DNA of 64,000 nt from Mannheimia varigena (GCF_013377235.1 NZ_CP016226.1:1240001-1304000); one strand, 5' to 3'. Shown: positions 1 through 10,690, numbered from the stretch's first letter. Translations and numbers: made by a program. The notes: generated by a model from the letters alone, not told the origin.

Positions 1-709
1 TGAAAGAGAAGTTTTTAGTTTCAACTGTTGGCTCAACTGGTGCTGCACCTTGACCGAAACGGTATGTTAAACCAGCAGATACTGAGTGGATATCTGGGCT
101 ATATTGTGAGTTAATCCAGTTTAAGTTTGCTTTATCACGAGCTTTATCTAAATTACCAACACGATTTAAGTATTGATATTCAACACGAGCCGCTAACTCA
201 GGAGTAATTGCATACTCTAAACCAGCACCTAATAATAACGAGGTTTTTAAATTATGAGCGCGCTGACCTTCGTAGTTAACTGTAGAACCGTTATTATAGC
301 CTTTATAATCATTACGAACTAACGCAGCACCTACTTTACCATAAACATCTAAGTTAGGAGCAACTTCATAACTTGGTTTTAAACTTAGGTGAGTACCATG
401 AGCAACATGTTTAACTGCTTTGTCTTCGCCTACATTACCACGTACACGACCAAAGTAGTCATAACCTAGTTCAACCGCTAAACCAACATTATTTTGGTTT
501 AAAATTTGGTAACCACCAAAAACACCGTAGGTTACTGAATTACGGTTGATACCAAATTTACCGCCATCTTTGTGATCAAATTGAGTTAAACCATCGTGAA
601 ATGATGCCCAACCAGCTTTAGCACCAGCGTAGAAAGTGTTAGCTTGTGGAGCAGCTTGTACTACTGCTGCAGTTGATAATACTGCTAATGCAACTAATGT
701 TTTTTTCAT
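1..709 (-). CDS. ompA: OmpA-family outer membrane protein, first tandem copy (C-terminus beyond window)
   Basis: Partial gene read from the minus strand; the start ATG is at 707-709 with an AAGGA ribosome binding site seven bases upstream. The product starts with a signal peptide (MKKTLVALAVLS..., cut after AQA or similar) followed by an eight-strand OmpA beta-barrel with the family pattern of aromatic strand ends and 'SPDIHSVSAGL' near the end of the barrel. The peptidoglycan-binding OmpA C-terminal domain lies outside the window. It is a close paralogue of the next gene (938-2053), differing mainly in the surface-loop regions. OmpA anchors the outer membrane to peptidoglycan and is a surface antigen in this family. 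Confidence 0.93.
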   Translation of the reverse strand, partial: MKKTLVALAVLSTAAVVQAAPQANTFYAGAKAGWASFHDGLTQFDHKDGGKFGINRNSVTYGVFGGYQILNQNNVGLAVELGYDYFGRVRGNVGEDKAVKHVAHGTHLSLKPSYEVAPNLDVYGKVGAALVRNDYKGYNNGSTVNYEGQRAHNLKTSLLLGAGLEYAITPELAARVEYQYLNRVGNLDKARDKANLNWINSQYSPDIHSVSAGLTYRFGQGAAPVEPTVETKNFSF

Positions 710-888
710 TTAATAGTCCTTTAATATAACAATTGATTTAATTATATTCTATAACATACATCTTAAAATAAATAAGCCATTATCTACACTTAAAGTTAAA
801 AAGTTGAGTGGAGAACTGACATTTTTTATTCTATCAAATAGTATATAGTAAGACAATAAACTCTCAATTTTCAAAATGTAAATTAAAT

Positions 889-917
889 AAAAATACCCAC
901 ACTAGGTGGGTATTTTT
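889..917 (-). terminator. Rho-independent terminator of the second ompA copy
   Basis: A perfect 12-bp stem (889-900 with 906-917) and a 5-base loop lie just past the stop codon of the 938-2053 gene. On the minus strand the stem ends in a run of T. It separates the two ompA copies, so the first copy needs its own promoter in 710-888. Confidence 0.85.
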
Positions 918-937
918 ATTCTTATAGATTAACTATA

Positions 938-2053
938 TTACATAGTTACTTCTTTTGAACCTTGAACTTGGATCTCAACACGACGGTCTGGTGCTAAGCA
1001 AGCGATTAATGCTTTACGACCTTTAACTGCATCACAAGTGTTGCCAGTTACTGGATTTGCTTCACCGTAACCTACAGCTGTTACGTTAGCTGGGTTAGTG
1101 CCTTTAGAAACGATGTAGTTAGCTACTGTTTCTGCACGACGTTGAGAAAGTTTTAAGTTTGCTGCTTCTTTACCAATACGGTCTGTGTAACCATTAACTT
1201 GTACTGCTGGGTTAGCTAAACCTAAGTTACTGATTTCTGTATGTGCTGCATCTAAAGCTGTTGCTGCAGCTGGTTTTAAGCTTGATTTACCGAAATCAAA
1301 TAAAACATCTGAGCTGAATGCAAAGTTCTTAGTTACAACTTCTGGTGCTTCAACTGGTGCTACACCTTGACCGAAGCGGTATGATAAACCTGCAGATACT
1401 GAGTGAATATCTGGGCTATATTTAACAAATTGCTCATTACCAGCTTTACGAGTTGCTTTAGCATAGTTACCAGCTTTGCTTAACCATTGATATTCAACAC
1501 GTGCTGCTAATTCTGGAGTAATTGCGTATTCTAAACCACCACCTAAAACTAAAGAAGGTTTTAAGTTATGTGCTTTAGCTGTTGCAGGGTTACCATTCTC
1601 ATCTTCTGCTACACCATATGCTTTATAATCATTACGAACTAAAGCAACGCCAACACGACCGAATGCATCTAAGTTAGGAGCAATTTCGTAGCTTGGTTTT
1701 AAGCTTAAGTGTGCACCGTGAGCAGTGTGTTTAACTGCACGCTCATCACCGTTATTACCACGTACGCGACCAAAATAGTCATAGCCTAATTCTGTAGCTA
1801 AACCAAAATTGTTTTGGTTTAAGATTTGGTAACCACCGAACACACCGTAAGTTACAGAGTTACGGTTGATACCGTAATTAGTTGTATCGTTAGAATAACG
1901 TTCACCCGCACGAGCACTATCAAATTGTTTAGTACCGTGATGGAATGATGCCCAACCTGCTTTAGCACCTGCATAGAAAGTGTTAGCTTGTGGAGCTGCT
2001 TGAGCTACTGCCGCTGCAGATAATACTGCTAATGCAACTAATGTTTTTTTCAT
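938..2053 (-). CDS. ompA: OmpA-family outer membrane protein, second tandem copy
   Basis: A complete 371-residue outer membrane protein. I chose the ATG at 2051-2053 (MKKTLVALAVLSAAA) because it has an AGAGGA ribosome binding site and opens a normal signal peptide; an upstream ATG at 2080 would add nine charged residues in front of it. The barrel domain (about residues 22-210) is followed by a short hinge and the OmpA-like peptidoglycan-binding domain (about 240-365), with the diagnostic 'NGYTDRIG...N..LSQRRA' stretch. The known family role is structural stability, adhesion and serum interaction. The paralogue downstream (1-709) shares most of the barrel framework but differs in the loops. 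Confidence 0.95.
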   Translation of the reverse strand: MKKTLVALAVLSAAAVAQAAPQANTFYAGAKAGWASFHHGTKQFDSARAGERYSNDTTNYGINRNSVTYGVFGGYQILNQNNFGLATELGYDYFGRVRGNNGDERAVKHTAHGAHLSLKPSYEIAPNLDAFGRVGVALVRNDYKAYGVAEDENGNPATAKAHNLKPSLVLGGGLEYAITPELAARVEYQWLSKAGNYAKATRKAGNEQFVKYSPDIHSVSAGLSYRFGQGVAPVEAPEVVTKNFAFSSDVLFDFGKSSLKPAAATALDAAHTEISNLGLANPAVQVNGYTDRIGKEAANLKLSQRRAETVANYIVSKGTNPANVTAVGYGEANPVTGNTCDAVKGRKALIACLAPDRRVEIQVQGSKEVTM

Positions 2054-2464
2054 TTTGATGATCCTCTTAAATATTGTCATCGATTAAAATAAACTCTTAA
2101 TACTTTAAGTACTAAAACTTTAACTTTATGCTTCAACAATTAAGAAGCAAGATAGCTAATGTCAGGGCTATTATACAAAAAATTACCTAAAAGTAGAATA
2201 TTTTTGTACAATTTTCACACCTGAGTACCATTCTTGTTCCTAAAATGAGCAAGAATAGTTTCATTATCTGTCTTCATTTTCTAAAAATCAATTATTTTTT
2301 CCTAAATAAATATATAGAAACGTACAGTTTAGATTATTTTTTAATCAATTAAGCTATTTTTGAACAAATTTTAAACTCACCACTTCCATTTCAAATTGTT
2401 CTAAATCTTGCTAATATAACTAACATTTCATCTTATCTAACACATTATAATAGCAAACACGACT
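2054..2464. other. Divergent intergenic region between ompA and ydiJ
   Basis: AT-rich 411-base gap without a credible ORF. On the minus strand, TATAAT at 2170-2175 is the best -10 for ompA and would give a leader of about 110 bases, usual for ompA messages; its -35 is poor. On the plus strand, TATAAT at 2446-2451 lies only 13 bases before the ydiJ ATG. Confidence 0.4.
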
Positions 2465-5400
2465 ATGATTCCAAGACTATCTAGCATCCCCCAATTAGAT
2501 AAAATTATACTCTCTTATCTAGACGAACTAATAAATCAGCATTTTAGTGGCGATATAGCCTCCCACTATGCTGATAGGCTTTCACTTGCAACCGATAACA
2601 GCGTTTATCAGCAAATTCCGCAAGCGATCCTATTCCCAAAATCTGTCTCTGATGTGGTGATCCTTACCAAACTCGCCCAAAAACCTGAATACCAACAACT
2701 TACTTTCACCCCTCGCGGTGGTGGCACGGGTACAAACGGGCAATCGCTGAATAACAATATTATTGTGGATCTCTCCCGCCACATGAACCAGATTTTGGAG
2801 CTCAATGTGGAAGAGCGTTGGGTGCGTGTGCAAGCGGGCGTGGTGAAAGATCAGCTCAACCAATTTTTAAAACCACACGGCTTATTCTTTTCGCCTGAGC
2901 TTTCTACCAGTAACCGTGCCACGCTGGGCGGAATGATCAATACCGATGCTTCCGGGCAAGGCTCGCTACAATACGGCAAAACCTCCGCCCATATTTTGGC
3001 GATCAAATCGGTGCTAATAAATGGTGAGATTTTAGAAACGCAAGCGGTCAAATCAGACGATTTTTTTGCAAATATTGAGAAACTTAACCTGTCTGAACTC
3101 GGCAAAACCTTGCACCGAGAGGTGTTCAGCCGTTGCAAAACCCTCCGCCCGACCGTGTTGAGCGAATTGCCACAACTAAACCGCTTTATTACCGGCTACG
3201 ATCTGAAAAATGTCTTTAATGATGACGAAAGCGAATTTAACCTCACCCGAATCTTAACCGGCTCGGAAGGCTCGCTTGCGTTTATTTGTGAGGCGAAACT
3301 CAATCTACTGCCGATTCCAAAACACCGCACGCTCATCAATATAAAATACAACTCGTTCGATGCCGCCCTTCGCTCCGCCCCGTTTATGTTGGAGGCGAAT
3401 GCTCTGTCGGTGGAAACTGTGGACTCCAAAGTGCTGAACCTTGCCAAGCAAGATATTGTGTGGCATTCGGTAGCGGATTTGCTCACCGAAGATCCAAACA
3501 ACCCAATCTTAGGCATTAATATTGTGGAATATGCCTCGAACGGCCAGGCTCAAATTGAAGCTCAAGTGAAAGCCTTATGCGACAGTTTGGATAAAAAAAT
3601 AGCAAGTCACGAGGCGGGAATTATCGGCTATCAGCTCACAAGCGATGTGGGATCGATTGAAAAAATCTACGCAATGCGGAAAAAAGCGGTGGGCTTGCTT
3701 GGCAACGCCAAAGGTTGGGCAAAGCCGATTGCCTTTGTGGAAGATACCGCAGTGCCGCCGGAAAACTTAGCTGATTATATCGCAGAGTTCCGTGCATTAT
3801 TAGATAGCCACAATTTATCATACGGAATGTTCGGACACGTGGATGCAGGCGTGTTACACGTTCGCCCGGCGTTAGATCTCTGCGACAAAGCCCAAGTAGA
3901 AACCTTCAAGCAAATTTCCAACCAAGTGGTCGAACTCACCGCCAAGTACGGCGGCTTGATTTGGGGCGAACACGGTAAAGGAATGCGTTCCTATTATGGC
4001 GAGCGTTTCTTCGGTGAAACCTTGTGGAAAGAGCTTCGTTACATCAAAACCTTGTTCGATCCGCACAACCGCTTAAATCCGGGCAAAATCTGTACGCCGC
4101 TAGAAAACGAGGCTGAACTCTACCCGATTGATTCACAAATGCGAGCCGATTTTGACCGCCAAATTCCAATTCAAGTGCGTGAGGAATTTAAAGGTGCGAT
4201 GAATTGCAATGGCAACGGCTTGTGCTTTAACTTTGATGTTCACAGCACAATGTGTCCGTCGATGAAAGTGTCGGGCAACCGCCTCTATTCGCCGAAAGGG
4301 CGAGCGACCTTAGTGCGAGAATGGCTGCGTTTGTTAGCGGAGAAAAAAGTTGATCCGAATGATTTGATCTTCAACGCTAACAACAAAACCGCCTCGCTTA
4401 CCGATTTTGTCGCCAAAGTGCGAAACTCGCTCAACAAAAAGAAAGAGTACGATTTCTCCCACGAAGTGAAAGCAGCAATGGATACCTGCCTTGCTTGCAA
4501 AGCCTGTGCCAGCCAGTGTCCGATCAAAATTGATGTGCCGACTTTTAGATCGCAATTTAACGAGCTTTACCACAGCCGCTATTTGCGTCCGCTGAAAGAT
4601 TATGTGGTGTCGAATTTGGAATTTATTGCCCCAATAATGGCGAAAAAACCGCAGTTTTTTAACTTTTTCAGCACATCAAAACTAGCGGAAACCGCGGCAA
4701 ATAAAACGTTAGGAATGACTTATCTGCCAGCACTGTCTGTGCCAAATCTACAACATCAGTTGGTGGAAATCGGCTATCAAGGCGAGAGTTTGGAAAGCCT
4801 TGAACAGCAGGCTGCAAGCGGTCAATTTTCTGCAGAAAATCGCAAAATGCTATTTATCGTGCAAGATCCGTTTACCTCTTATTACGATGCTAAAGTGGTG
4901 GCGGATTTTGTCGCCCTCACGCAAAAACTCGGCTTTAAGCCGATTGTGCTGCCGTTCAAACCAAGCGGAAAAGCTCAGCACGTCAAAGGCTTTTTGGCTA
5001 AATTTGCCAAAACTGCTAAAAACCAAGCTGATTTCTTAAACCGTGTGGCAAAACTCGGCGTACCAATGGTGTCGGTTGATCCAGCCTTAACCCTTATTTA
5101 CCGCCAAGAATATAACGATATTCTCAAAGAACAACGGGGCGATTTCAAGGTGTTATTAGCTCACGAATGGCTGAAAGAGGTGATGCAAAAAGGTGAGTTG
5201 GAAAATTGCAAAAAAACCGCTGATTCCGACCGCTTGCAATGGTATTTATTTGCTCACTGTACCGAATCCACTTCACTTCCCAACTCAATGAACGAGTGGA
5301 AAACTATTTTCGCCCATTTTGGCGAAACATTAGTGGCGGAAAATGTTGGTTGCTGTGGAATGGCAGGCACATTCGGGCATGAAACCAAACATTTGGCGAT

Positions 5401-5557
5401 GTCCAAAGCGATTTACGAACAATCTTGGCAGAACAAACTCAACGGCAAACCGCTCGAACGCTGTTTAGCTACCGGTTACTCCTGCCGCTCACAAGTCAAA
5501 CGCTTTGAACAACAACGGATTAAGCACCCTGTTCAGGCATTACTTGAAGTGATTTAA
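2465..5557 (+). CDS. ydiJ: FAD/Fe-S oxidoreductase, YdiJ family (probable D-2-hydroxyglutarate dehydrogenase)
   Basis: A 1030-residue fusion flavoprotein of the length usual for YdiJ. An FAD-binding type-4 domain occupies about residues 50-270 (PRGGGTGTNG at 83-92, GGMINTDASGQGS near 155) and an FAD-oxidase C-terminal domain about 280-545 (GHVDAGVLHVRP, GLIWGEHGKGMRS). Cysteines around 580-600 come next, then a ferredoxin-like CLACKACASQCP motif near 675 and a C-terminal CCG domain with VGCCGMAGTFGHE near 960. E. coli YdiJ, a relative, is reported to oxidise D-2-hydroxyglutarate; the exact substrate here is inferred. It is followed after 33 bases by menI, the same pairing as ydiJ-ydiI in E. 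coli. No clear ribosome binding site precedes the ATG. Confidence 0.9.
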   Translation: MIPRLSSIPQLDKIILSYLDELINQHFSGDIASHYADRLSLATDNSVYQQIPQAILFPKSVSDVVILTKLAQKPEYQQLTFTPRGGGTGTNGQSLNNNIIVDLSRHMNQILELNVEERWVRVQAGVVKDQLNQFLKPHGLFFSPELSTSNRATLGGMINTDASGQGSLQYGKTSAHILAIKSVLINGEILETQAVKSDDFFANIEKLNLSELGKTLHREVFSRCKTLRPTVLSELPQLNRFITGYDLKNVFNDDESEFNLTRILTGSEGSLAFICEAKLNLLPIPKHRTLINIKYNSFDAALRSAPFMLEANALSVETVDSKVLNLAKQDIVWHSVADLLTEDPNNPILGINIVEYASNGQAQIEAQVKALCDSLDKKIASHEAGIIGYQLTSDVGSIEKIYAMRKKAVGLLGNAKGWAKPIAFVEDTAVPPENLADYIAEFRALLDSHNLSYGMFGHVDAGVLHVRPALDLCDKAQVETFKQISNQVVELTAKYGGLIWGEHGKGMRSYYGERFFGETLWKELRYIKTLFDPHNRLNPGKICTPLENEAELYPIDSQMRADFDRQIPIQVREEFKGAMNCNGNGLCFNFDVHSTMCPSMKVSGNRLYSPKGRATLVREWLRLLAEKKVDPNDLIFNANNKTASLTDFVAKVRNSLNKKKEYDFSHEVKAAMDTCLACKACASQCPIKIDVPTFRSQFNELYHSRYLRPLKDYVVSNLEFIAPIMAKKPQFFNFFSTSKLAETAANKTLGMTYLPALSVPNLQHQLVEIGYQGESLESLEQQAASGQFSAENRKMLFIVQDPFTSYYDAKVVADFVALTQKLGFKPIVLPFKPSGKAQHVKGFLAKFAKTAKNQADFLNRVAKLGVPMVSVDPALTLIYRQEYNDILKEQRGDFKVLLAHEWLKEVMQKGELENCKKTADSDRLQWYLFAHCTESTSLPNSMNEWKTIFAHFGETLVAENVGCCGMAGTFGHETKHLAMSKAIYEQSWQNKLNGKPLERCLATGYSCRSQVKRFEQQRIKHPVQALLEVI

Positions 5558-5590
5558 ATAGACAGCTTTTTTATTAATAGGGAAATAGTA

Positions 5591-6016
5591 ATGACCATTT
5601 GGAAACAAACTGCAACTTGCGAACAATTAAACACACTTAGCCATAAATCGGCGGTAGCACATTTAGGGATCGAATTTACCGCCATCGGCGAAGATTGGAT
5701 TGAAGCTGAGCTGATAGTAGATGAGCGTACCCAACAACCGTTTGGCGTCTTGCACGGGGGCGTTTCAGCCGCTTTAGCCGAAACAACGGCGAATGCAGGG
5801 GCGTTAATGGTGTGTGAGGCACATCAAATTGCGGTGGGAATGGAGCTGAATATCAGCCATTTAAAATCAATCCCTGCCGGAACAAAAGCGATTGCACGGG
5901 CAACGCCGCTGAAATTAGGGCGTGAAGTGCAGGTGTGGAATATTGATATTAAAGACGAACAAGGCAACCTGTGTGCGGTGGCTCGTCTTTCCACCAAAAC
6001 CTTAGATAAACGTTAA
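5591..6016 (+). CDS. menI: Hotdog-fold acyl-CoA thioesterase (MenI/YdiI type)
   Basis: A 141-residue single-domain hotdog thioesterase of the PaaI/YdiI group. The motif FGVLHGGVSAALAETTAN (residues about 49-66) carries the HGG turn and the catalytic Glu of this group. E. coli YdiI/MenI hydrolyses 1,4-dihydroxy-2-naphthoyl-CoA in menaquinone synthesis, so the same role is likely; the group is promiscuous, so other acyl-CoAs are possible. It has an AGGGA ribosome binding site and is probably co-transcribed with ydiJ. Confidence 0.85.
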   Translation: MTIWKQTATCEQLNTLSHKSAVAHLGIEFTAIGEDWIEAELIVDERTQQPFGVLHGGVSAALAETTANAGALMVCEAHQIAVGMELNISHLKSIPAGTKAIARATPLKLGREVQVWNIDIKDEQGNLCAVARLSTKTLDKR

Positions 6017-6028
6017 TTTCTTATTCGC

Positions 6029-6088
6029 AACAAGCGGTCGGATTTTCAGAGAATTTTGCAAAACTTTGATTAAATCCGACCGCTTGTT
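6029..6088 (+). terminator. Terminator-like hairpin made of two inverted uptake signals
   Basis: Two uptake signals face each other, giving a perfect 17-bp stem (6029-6045 with 6072-6088) around a 26-base loop. It lies directly after menI. The T-run is short, so termination is likely but not certain. Paired uptake sequences acting as terminators are known in Pasteurellaceae. Confidence 0.65.
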
Positions 6089-6168
6089 TATAAAAGGCGT
6101 TTGGAAAACACGCCAACCTATTATAAAATACCTTTCTTTTTATCCATTACTAACAAGAGAACTTCAAA

Positions 6169-7797
6169 ATGAATAATCGTGGCTTACTGCTAATGGGTTT
6201 GCTTCTTGTGTCTGTGCTTATTTTTACACAGTGGCAGCAAGATTTTAACCCTGAAATTCAAGCTCAAAAACAGGCTCAAGCGGCAGCTCAAACCCAGCAA
6301 CAGGCGGGTGATGTACCAGCAGCTTCTAATGCCAATAATCCAATTGCAGACAGCATCACGCAAGGCAAAACCATTACGGTAGAAAGCGATGTGTTACGCC
6401 TAACTATTGATACCTTAGGTGGTGATGTAGTTGGTTCAGATTTATTGAAACACAATGCAGAATTAAACTCAAGCACACCATTCAAATTATTACAGCAAGA
6501 TGGTACTAAAACCTATGTAGCTCAAAGTGGCTTAGTAGGTAAAAATGGGATTGATACTAATGCAGGGCGTCCACAATATGCAGTAACAGCGGATAGTTTC
6601 AAATTAGCAGATGGCCAAAATGAACTTTCTGTTCCATTAACATTTGAGAAAGATGGTGTAGTTTATACCAAAACCTTCACATTAAAACGTGGTAGCTATG
6701 ATGTTGGCGTAAACTTCAATATTAAAAATAACACTGCAGAAGCTATTGAGGTTCAACCTTATGGTCAGTTAAAACATTCTATGGTTGAAAGTTCTGGTAG
6801 TTTAACAATGCCAACTTATACAGGTGGTGCTTTCTCTTCTTCAGAAACTAACTACAAAAAATACAGCTTCCAAGATATGGAAAAAGCGAATTTAAGCGTT
6901 GATACCAAAGCAGGTTGGATTGCGGTGTTACAACACTACTTCGTTTCTGCTTGGGTGCCAAATCAAGATGCAGATAATAACCTTTACTCTCGCACCAATA
7001 ATGGTGTTGCAACCATTGGTTACCGTGGTCCATTAACAACAATTGCCCCAAACTCTGAAGCAAATTTAAGCAGTAAACTTTGGACAGGCTCTAAAGATCA
7101 AAAAGAGATGGAAGAAGCGGCAAATCACTTAGACTTAACTGTAGATTACGGTTGGGCATGGTTTATTGCTAAGCCGTTGTTCTGGTTATTAACCGCGATT
7201 CAAAAAATTGTTACCAACTGGGGCTTAGCAATTATTGGTGTAACCATTGTTGTGAAAACTTTGCTTTATCCACTAACCAAAGCACAATATACCTCAATGG
7301 CAAAAATGCGCATGTTACAGCCGAAAATCCAAGAAATGCGTGAGCGTTTTGGTGACGACCGCCAACGAATGAGCCAAGAGATGATGAAGCTCTACAAAGA
7401 AGAAAAAGTAAACCCAATGGGTGGCTGTTTACCAATTTTAATCCAAATGCCAATTTTTATTGCATTATATTGGACATTTATGGAAGCGGTAGAATTACGC
7501 CACGCACCATTCTTCGGTTGGATTCAAGACTTGTCAGCGCAAGACCCTTACTACATCCTACCTCTATTAATGGGTGCTTCGATGTTCTTGTTACAAAAAA
7601 TGTCGCCAACGCCGGTGGCTGATCCTATGCAACAGAAAGTAATGAACTTTATGCCGGTGATCTTTACTGTATTCTTCTTATGGTTCCCATCAGGCTTAGT
7701 ACTTTACTGGTTAACATCAAACTTAATCACTATTGCCCAACAATGGTTAATTTACCGTAACTTAGAGAAAAAAGGCTTACATTCCCGTAAGAAATAA
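6169..7797 (+). CDS. yidC: Membrane protein insertase YidC
   Basis: A 542-residue insertase with the Gram-negative layout: an N-terminal membrane anchor (about 5-20), a large periplasmic beta-sandwich domain (about 60-320), and the conserved five-helix core starting at [13 protein letters not shown] (about 325), containing the cytoplasmic hairpin ([18 protein letters not shown]) and ending in a basic tail. It inserts proteins into the inner membrane alone or with SecYEG. The ribosome binding site is AAGAGA. In most gammaproteobacteria yidC follows rpmH-rnpA-yidD; here its upstream neighbour is menI. Confidence 0.97.
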   Translation: MNNRGLLLMGLLLVSVLIFTQWQQDFNPEIQAQKQAQAAAQTQQQAGDVPAASNANNPIADSITQGKTITVESDVLRLTIDTLGGDVVGSDLLKHNAELNSSTPFKLLQQDGTKTYVAQSGLVGKNGIDTNAGRPQYAVTADSFKLADGQNELSVPLTFEKDGVVYTKTFTLKRGSYDVGVNFNIKNNTAEAIEVQPYGQLKHSMVESSGSLTMPTYTGGAFSSSETNYKKYSFQDMEKANLSVDTKAGWIAVLQHYFVSAWVPNQDADNNLYSRTNNGVATIGYRGPLTTIAPNSEANLSSKLWTGSKDQKEMEEAANHLDLTVDYGWAWFIAKPLFWLLTAIQKIVTNWGLAIIGVTIVVKTLLYPLTKAQYTSMAKMRMLQPKIQEMRERFGDDRQRMSQEMMKLYKEEKVNPMGGCLPILIQMPIFIALYWTFMEAVELRHAPFFGWIQDLSAQDPYYILPLLMGASMFLLQKMSPTPVADPMQQKVMNFMPVIFTVFFLWFPSGLVLYWLTSNLITIAQQWLIYRNLEKKGLHSRKK

Positions 7798-7814
7798 TCC
7801 ATAACCTATAAAGC

Positions 7815-7848
7815 AAAAAGCCCGTTGATTTAACTCAACGGGCTTTTT
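7815..7848. terminator. Bidirectional terminator between yidC and tpx
   Basis: A perfect 14-bp stem (7815-7828 with 7835-7848) with A- and T-runs on its two ends, placed between convergent yidC and tpx, so it can serve both. Confidence 0.92.
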
Positions 7849-7857
7849 TATGCTTTA

Positions 7858-7867
7858 ACAAGCGGTC
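7858..7867 (+). repeat. DNA uptake signal sequence, Actinobacillus type (representative copy)
   Basis: Full 10-base ACAAGCGGTC followed by a TTTTTTGCAAA tail, the form recognised by the competence machinery of this branch. Other full copies (either strand) lie at 8407-8416, 10441-10450, 15973-15982, 18039-18048, 19008-19017, 29323-29332, 34881-34890, 38836-38845, 42609-42618, 49284-49293, 50688-50697 and 56597-56606. Nine-base copies lie at 3041-3049, 17031-17039 and 19339-19347, among others. Confidence 0.9.
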
Positions 7868-7888
7868 ATTTTTTGCAAATTTTACACA

Positions 7889-8386
7889 TTATAATACCGC
7901 TAACGCTGCGTCGTAATCTGGCTCTTCCTTGATTTCTGGCACTAATTGGCTGTGTAATACCTTGTTGTTCTCATCTAACACAATTACAGAACGAGATGCC
8001 AAGCTAGCCAATGGACCAGAAGTAATATCTACACCAAGTTTGTTATGTAATTCGCGGTTACGGAATGTCGATAATACTTTCGCATTTTCAATGCCTTCTG
8101 CTCCGCAGAAACGTGCTTGAGCAAAAGGTAAATCAGCTGAAATACATAATACAACGGTGTTATCTAAACTTGTTGCTTTTTCGTTAAACACACGCACAGA
8201 CTTCGCACAAATACCTGTATCAATACTTGGGAAAATGTTTAACACTTTGCGTTTACCATCAAAATCAGACAGTGAAACGTCCTCTAAATCACTGTTTACC
8301 AGCGTAAAATCTGCAACCACATCGCCTTGTTGTGGAAATGCACCTGCAACCTCAATCGGGTTTCCTGCTAAAGTTACTTTACTCAT
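7889..8386 (-). CDS. tpx: Thiol peroxidase Tpx (atypical 2-Cys peroxiredoxin)
   Basis: A 165-residue peroxiredoxin that reduces lipid and alkyl hydroperoxides using thioredoxin. The peroxidatic cysteine lies in [17 protein letters not shown] (near residue 60) and the resolving cysteine in [13 protein letters not shown] (near 95), the spacing of E. coli Tpx. I use the ATG at 8384-8386, which follows an AAGGAGAAAAG ribosome binding site and gives the usual MSKVTLAG start; an ATG at 8410 would add eight unconserved residues. Confidence 0.96.
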   Translation of the reverse strand: MSKVTLAGNPIEVAGAFPQQGDVVADFTLVNSDLEDVSLSDFDGKRKVLNIFPSIDTGICAKSVRVFNEKATSLDNTVVLCISADLPFAQARFCGAEGIENAKVLSTFRNRELHNKLGVDITSGPLASLASRSVIVLDENNKVLHSQLVPEIKEEPDYDAALAVL

Positions 8387-8532
8387 TCTTTTCTCCTTAT
8401 GAATAAACAAGCGGTCTAAATATACCGATTTTTTGCAAAATAGGAAACTATCAATTTAATTATGATAATCTTTAGAAACTAACCTGATTTTGCTATACTC
8501 ATAGACATCTCATTTTTAAGGTTATCATTATT

Positions 8533-9264
8533 ATGTTAAAAATTTTTCGTGTTTTTTTAGTTGCAATAGCGGCTATTTTAATTTCTATTGTCGGTACACT
8601 TTATGCGTTAGTGCGTTTACGCCACCCGAGCAGTGTGGGCGTTGTGGCACGTTGGTTCGGTTTATTACATAAATTGATGGGGGTAAAACTGATTACTCGT
8701 AAAAAACCTGAAATCAACTACCCGGTTATCTACATAGGCAACCATCAAAATAACTATGATATGGCAACGATTTCTTCAATGGTAGCAGAAAACACCGTGA
8801 GTATCGGCAAAAAAAGCTTGATTTGGATTCCGTTTTTCGGCTTAGTTTATTGGGCAACTGGTAACATTTTTATTCATCGTGAAAAACGTTCAAGTGCCAT
8901 TGAAACAATGAATAAAGCAGGGCAAATCGTCAAAGAGCGTCAGGTATCTGTGTGGATGTTCCCTGAAGGCACTCGTAGTCGTGGACGTGGTTTACTGCCG
9001 TTTAAAACCGGAGCTTTCCATTTGGCAATTTCCGCAGGTGTGCCGATTGTGCCTGTTGTTTGTTCTAACTTACACAATAAAATTGATTTGAACCGTTGGG
9101 ATAACGGCGTTGTGATTTGTGAAATGCTTGAACCTATTGATACATCAGGTTACAGCCGTGAAAACGTGAAAGAACTAATGGAAAAATGCCACCAAATTAT
9201 GCTCGCTAAATTTGAAGAGCTGAATCAAGAAGTTGAACAATTAGAAAAAACGAAAAACGCCTAA
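8533..9264 (+). CDS. plsC: 1-acyl-sn-glycerol-3-phosphate acyltransferase
   Basis: A 243-residue inner-membrane enzyme that adds the second acyl chain to lysophosphatidic acid, forming phosphatidic acid. The N-terminal 30 residues form a membrane segment. The acyltransferase motifs are present: NHQNNYD (NHx4D catalytic motif, about residue 74), [11 protein letters not shown] (about 142) and the PIVPV-type strand after it. The next gene, ftsP, starts one base after the stop, as in the E. coli plsC-ftsP pair. Confidence 0.95.
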   Translation: MLKIFRVFLVAIAAILISIVGTLYALVRLRHPSSVGVVARWFGLLHKLMGVKLITRKKPEINYPVIYIGNHQNNYDMATISSMVAENTVSIGKKSLIWIPFFGLVYWATGNIFIHREKRSSAIETMNKAGQIVKERQVSVWMFPEGTRSRGRGLLPFKTGAFHLAISAGVPIVPVVCSNLHNKIDLNRWDNGVVICEMLEPIDTSGYSRENVKELMEKCHQIMLAKFEELNQEVEQLEKTKNA

Positions 9265-9265
9265 T

Positions 9266-10690
9266 ATGAAAAAAGCGATAACTCGACGTCAATTTTTACA
9301 AGGCTCTGCCCTAGTAGGTGCATTAGCAACATTCCCTCGCTCTACATTAGCGGCTGAACGTCCTGCCCTTAATATCCCCCCTCTTATGGATATTGGGCGA
9401 GGTAGACCTGTTCGGCTTGATTTACGTCCTGCTCAAACTCAATTTGATAAAGGTAAGCTAGTCGATGTCTGGGGCGTGAATGGACAATACCTCGCCCCAA
9501 CGGTGCGAGTAAAATCAGGTAATTTTGTGAAATTAGCTTATCTTAATAATTTACCGCAAAAAATCTCGATGAACATTCAAGGGTTACAAGCCTCAAGTGA
9601 TATTATCGGCTCGGTGCATCGTTCTCTTGAACCCAAAAGCAGTTGGTCGCCAATTGTGTCTATCAATCAGCCAGCTTGCACTTGTTGGTATCATGCCGAC
9701 ACTATGCTCAATTCAGCGTTCCAAATTTATCGAGGCTTGGTTGGCCTATGGCTGATTGAAGATGAACAGAGTAAAAATACAACATTACCAAATAAATATG
9801 GCGTAAATGATATTCCGTTGATTTTGCAAGACCAACTTCTCAACAAAGAAGGTGTGCAAGTTCTAGATAAAAACATACCACAATTTTTAGGAAAACGCCT
9901 GTTTGTAAACGGACAAGAATCGCCTTATTTCAATGTGCCTCGCGGCTGGGTAAGATTACGTGTCCTCAACGCTTCCCTCTCCCGTGCTTATGACTTAAGA
10001 CTAGATAATGACCAACCACTTAGACTTATTGCAACAGGTGTAGGAATGTTAGCCGAACCTGTGGAGATGGACATTATCCGCCTCGCCCCAAGCGAGCGAG
10101 TGGAAGTTCTGGTTGATTTAAGCGACGGTAAAACAGTTTCACTGATAAGCGGTCAAAAAAGAGATATTTTTTACAAAATCGGGCAAGTTTTCTCAAGCGA
10201 TGATGAATTAATCGACAATGTGATTTTAGAACTCAGACCTGAAGGAATGGCGGCGGTACTGAATACAAAACCAAGTTTACCTGCCTTTTCATTAGATGAA
10301 TTTAATTTGAAAATCAGTCAAGAGCGCCGATTTACGATTCGCCCATCTGATTATTTAATTAACCAAAAGCGGTTTGATCCGAAACGGATTGATTTTACTG
10401 CACAAAAAGGCAGCGTTGAACGCTGGTATTTACACAGCACACAAGCGGTCGGATTTACTCTGCAAGGTGCAAAATTTATTGTGGAAACCCAAAACCGTAA
10501 ACCATTCCCAATTAAGCAACTTGCTTGGCGAGATACTGTGTGGCTAGAAGCTGAGCAAGAAGTTACACTGCTCGTTCGTTTTGATAATACTGCTTCTGAG
10601 CAATTGCCTTTTACTTTTGGCGTGAGCGATTTTATGTTACGTGATAGAGGTACGATGGGTCAATTTAACGTAATTGAAAATAGACAATAA
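9266..10690 (+). CDS. ftsP: Cell division protein FtsP (SufI), Tat-exported
   Basis: A 474-residue periplasmic protein of the multicopper-oxidase fold. Residues 1-30 form a twin-arginine signal ([14 protein letters not shown]... up to AAERP). Family members use this fold as a divisome-stabilising protein and have lost the copper-binding residues; here the region TCWYHADTM retains a single His where copper oxidases have HxH, which agrees. It is translationally close to plsC (one-base gap). Confidence 0.93.
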   Translation: MKKAITRRQFLQGSALVGALATFPRSTLAAERPALNIPPLMDIGRGRPVRLDLRPAQTQFDKGKLVDVWGVNGQYLAPTVRVKSGNFVKLAYLNNLPQKISMNIQGLQASSDIIGSVHRSLEPKSSWSPIVSINQPACTCWYHADTMLNSAFQIYRGLVGLWLIEDEQSKNTTLPNKYGVNDIPLILQDQLLNKEGVQVLDKNIPQFLGKRLFVNGQESPYFNVPRGWVRLRVLNASLSRAYDLRLDNDQPLRLIATGVGMLAEPVEMDIIRLAPSERVEVLVDLSDGKTVSLISGQKRDIFYKIGQVFSSDDELIDNVILELRPEGMAAVLNTKPSLPAFSLDEFNLKISQERRFTIRPSDYLINQKRFDPKRIDFTAQKGSVERWYLHSTQAVGFTLQGAKFIVETQNRKPFPIKQLAWRDTVWLEAEQEVTLLVRFDNTASEQLPFTFGVSDFMLRDRGTMGQFNVIENRQ

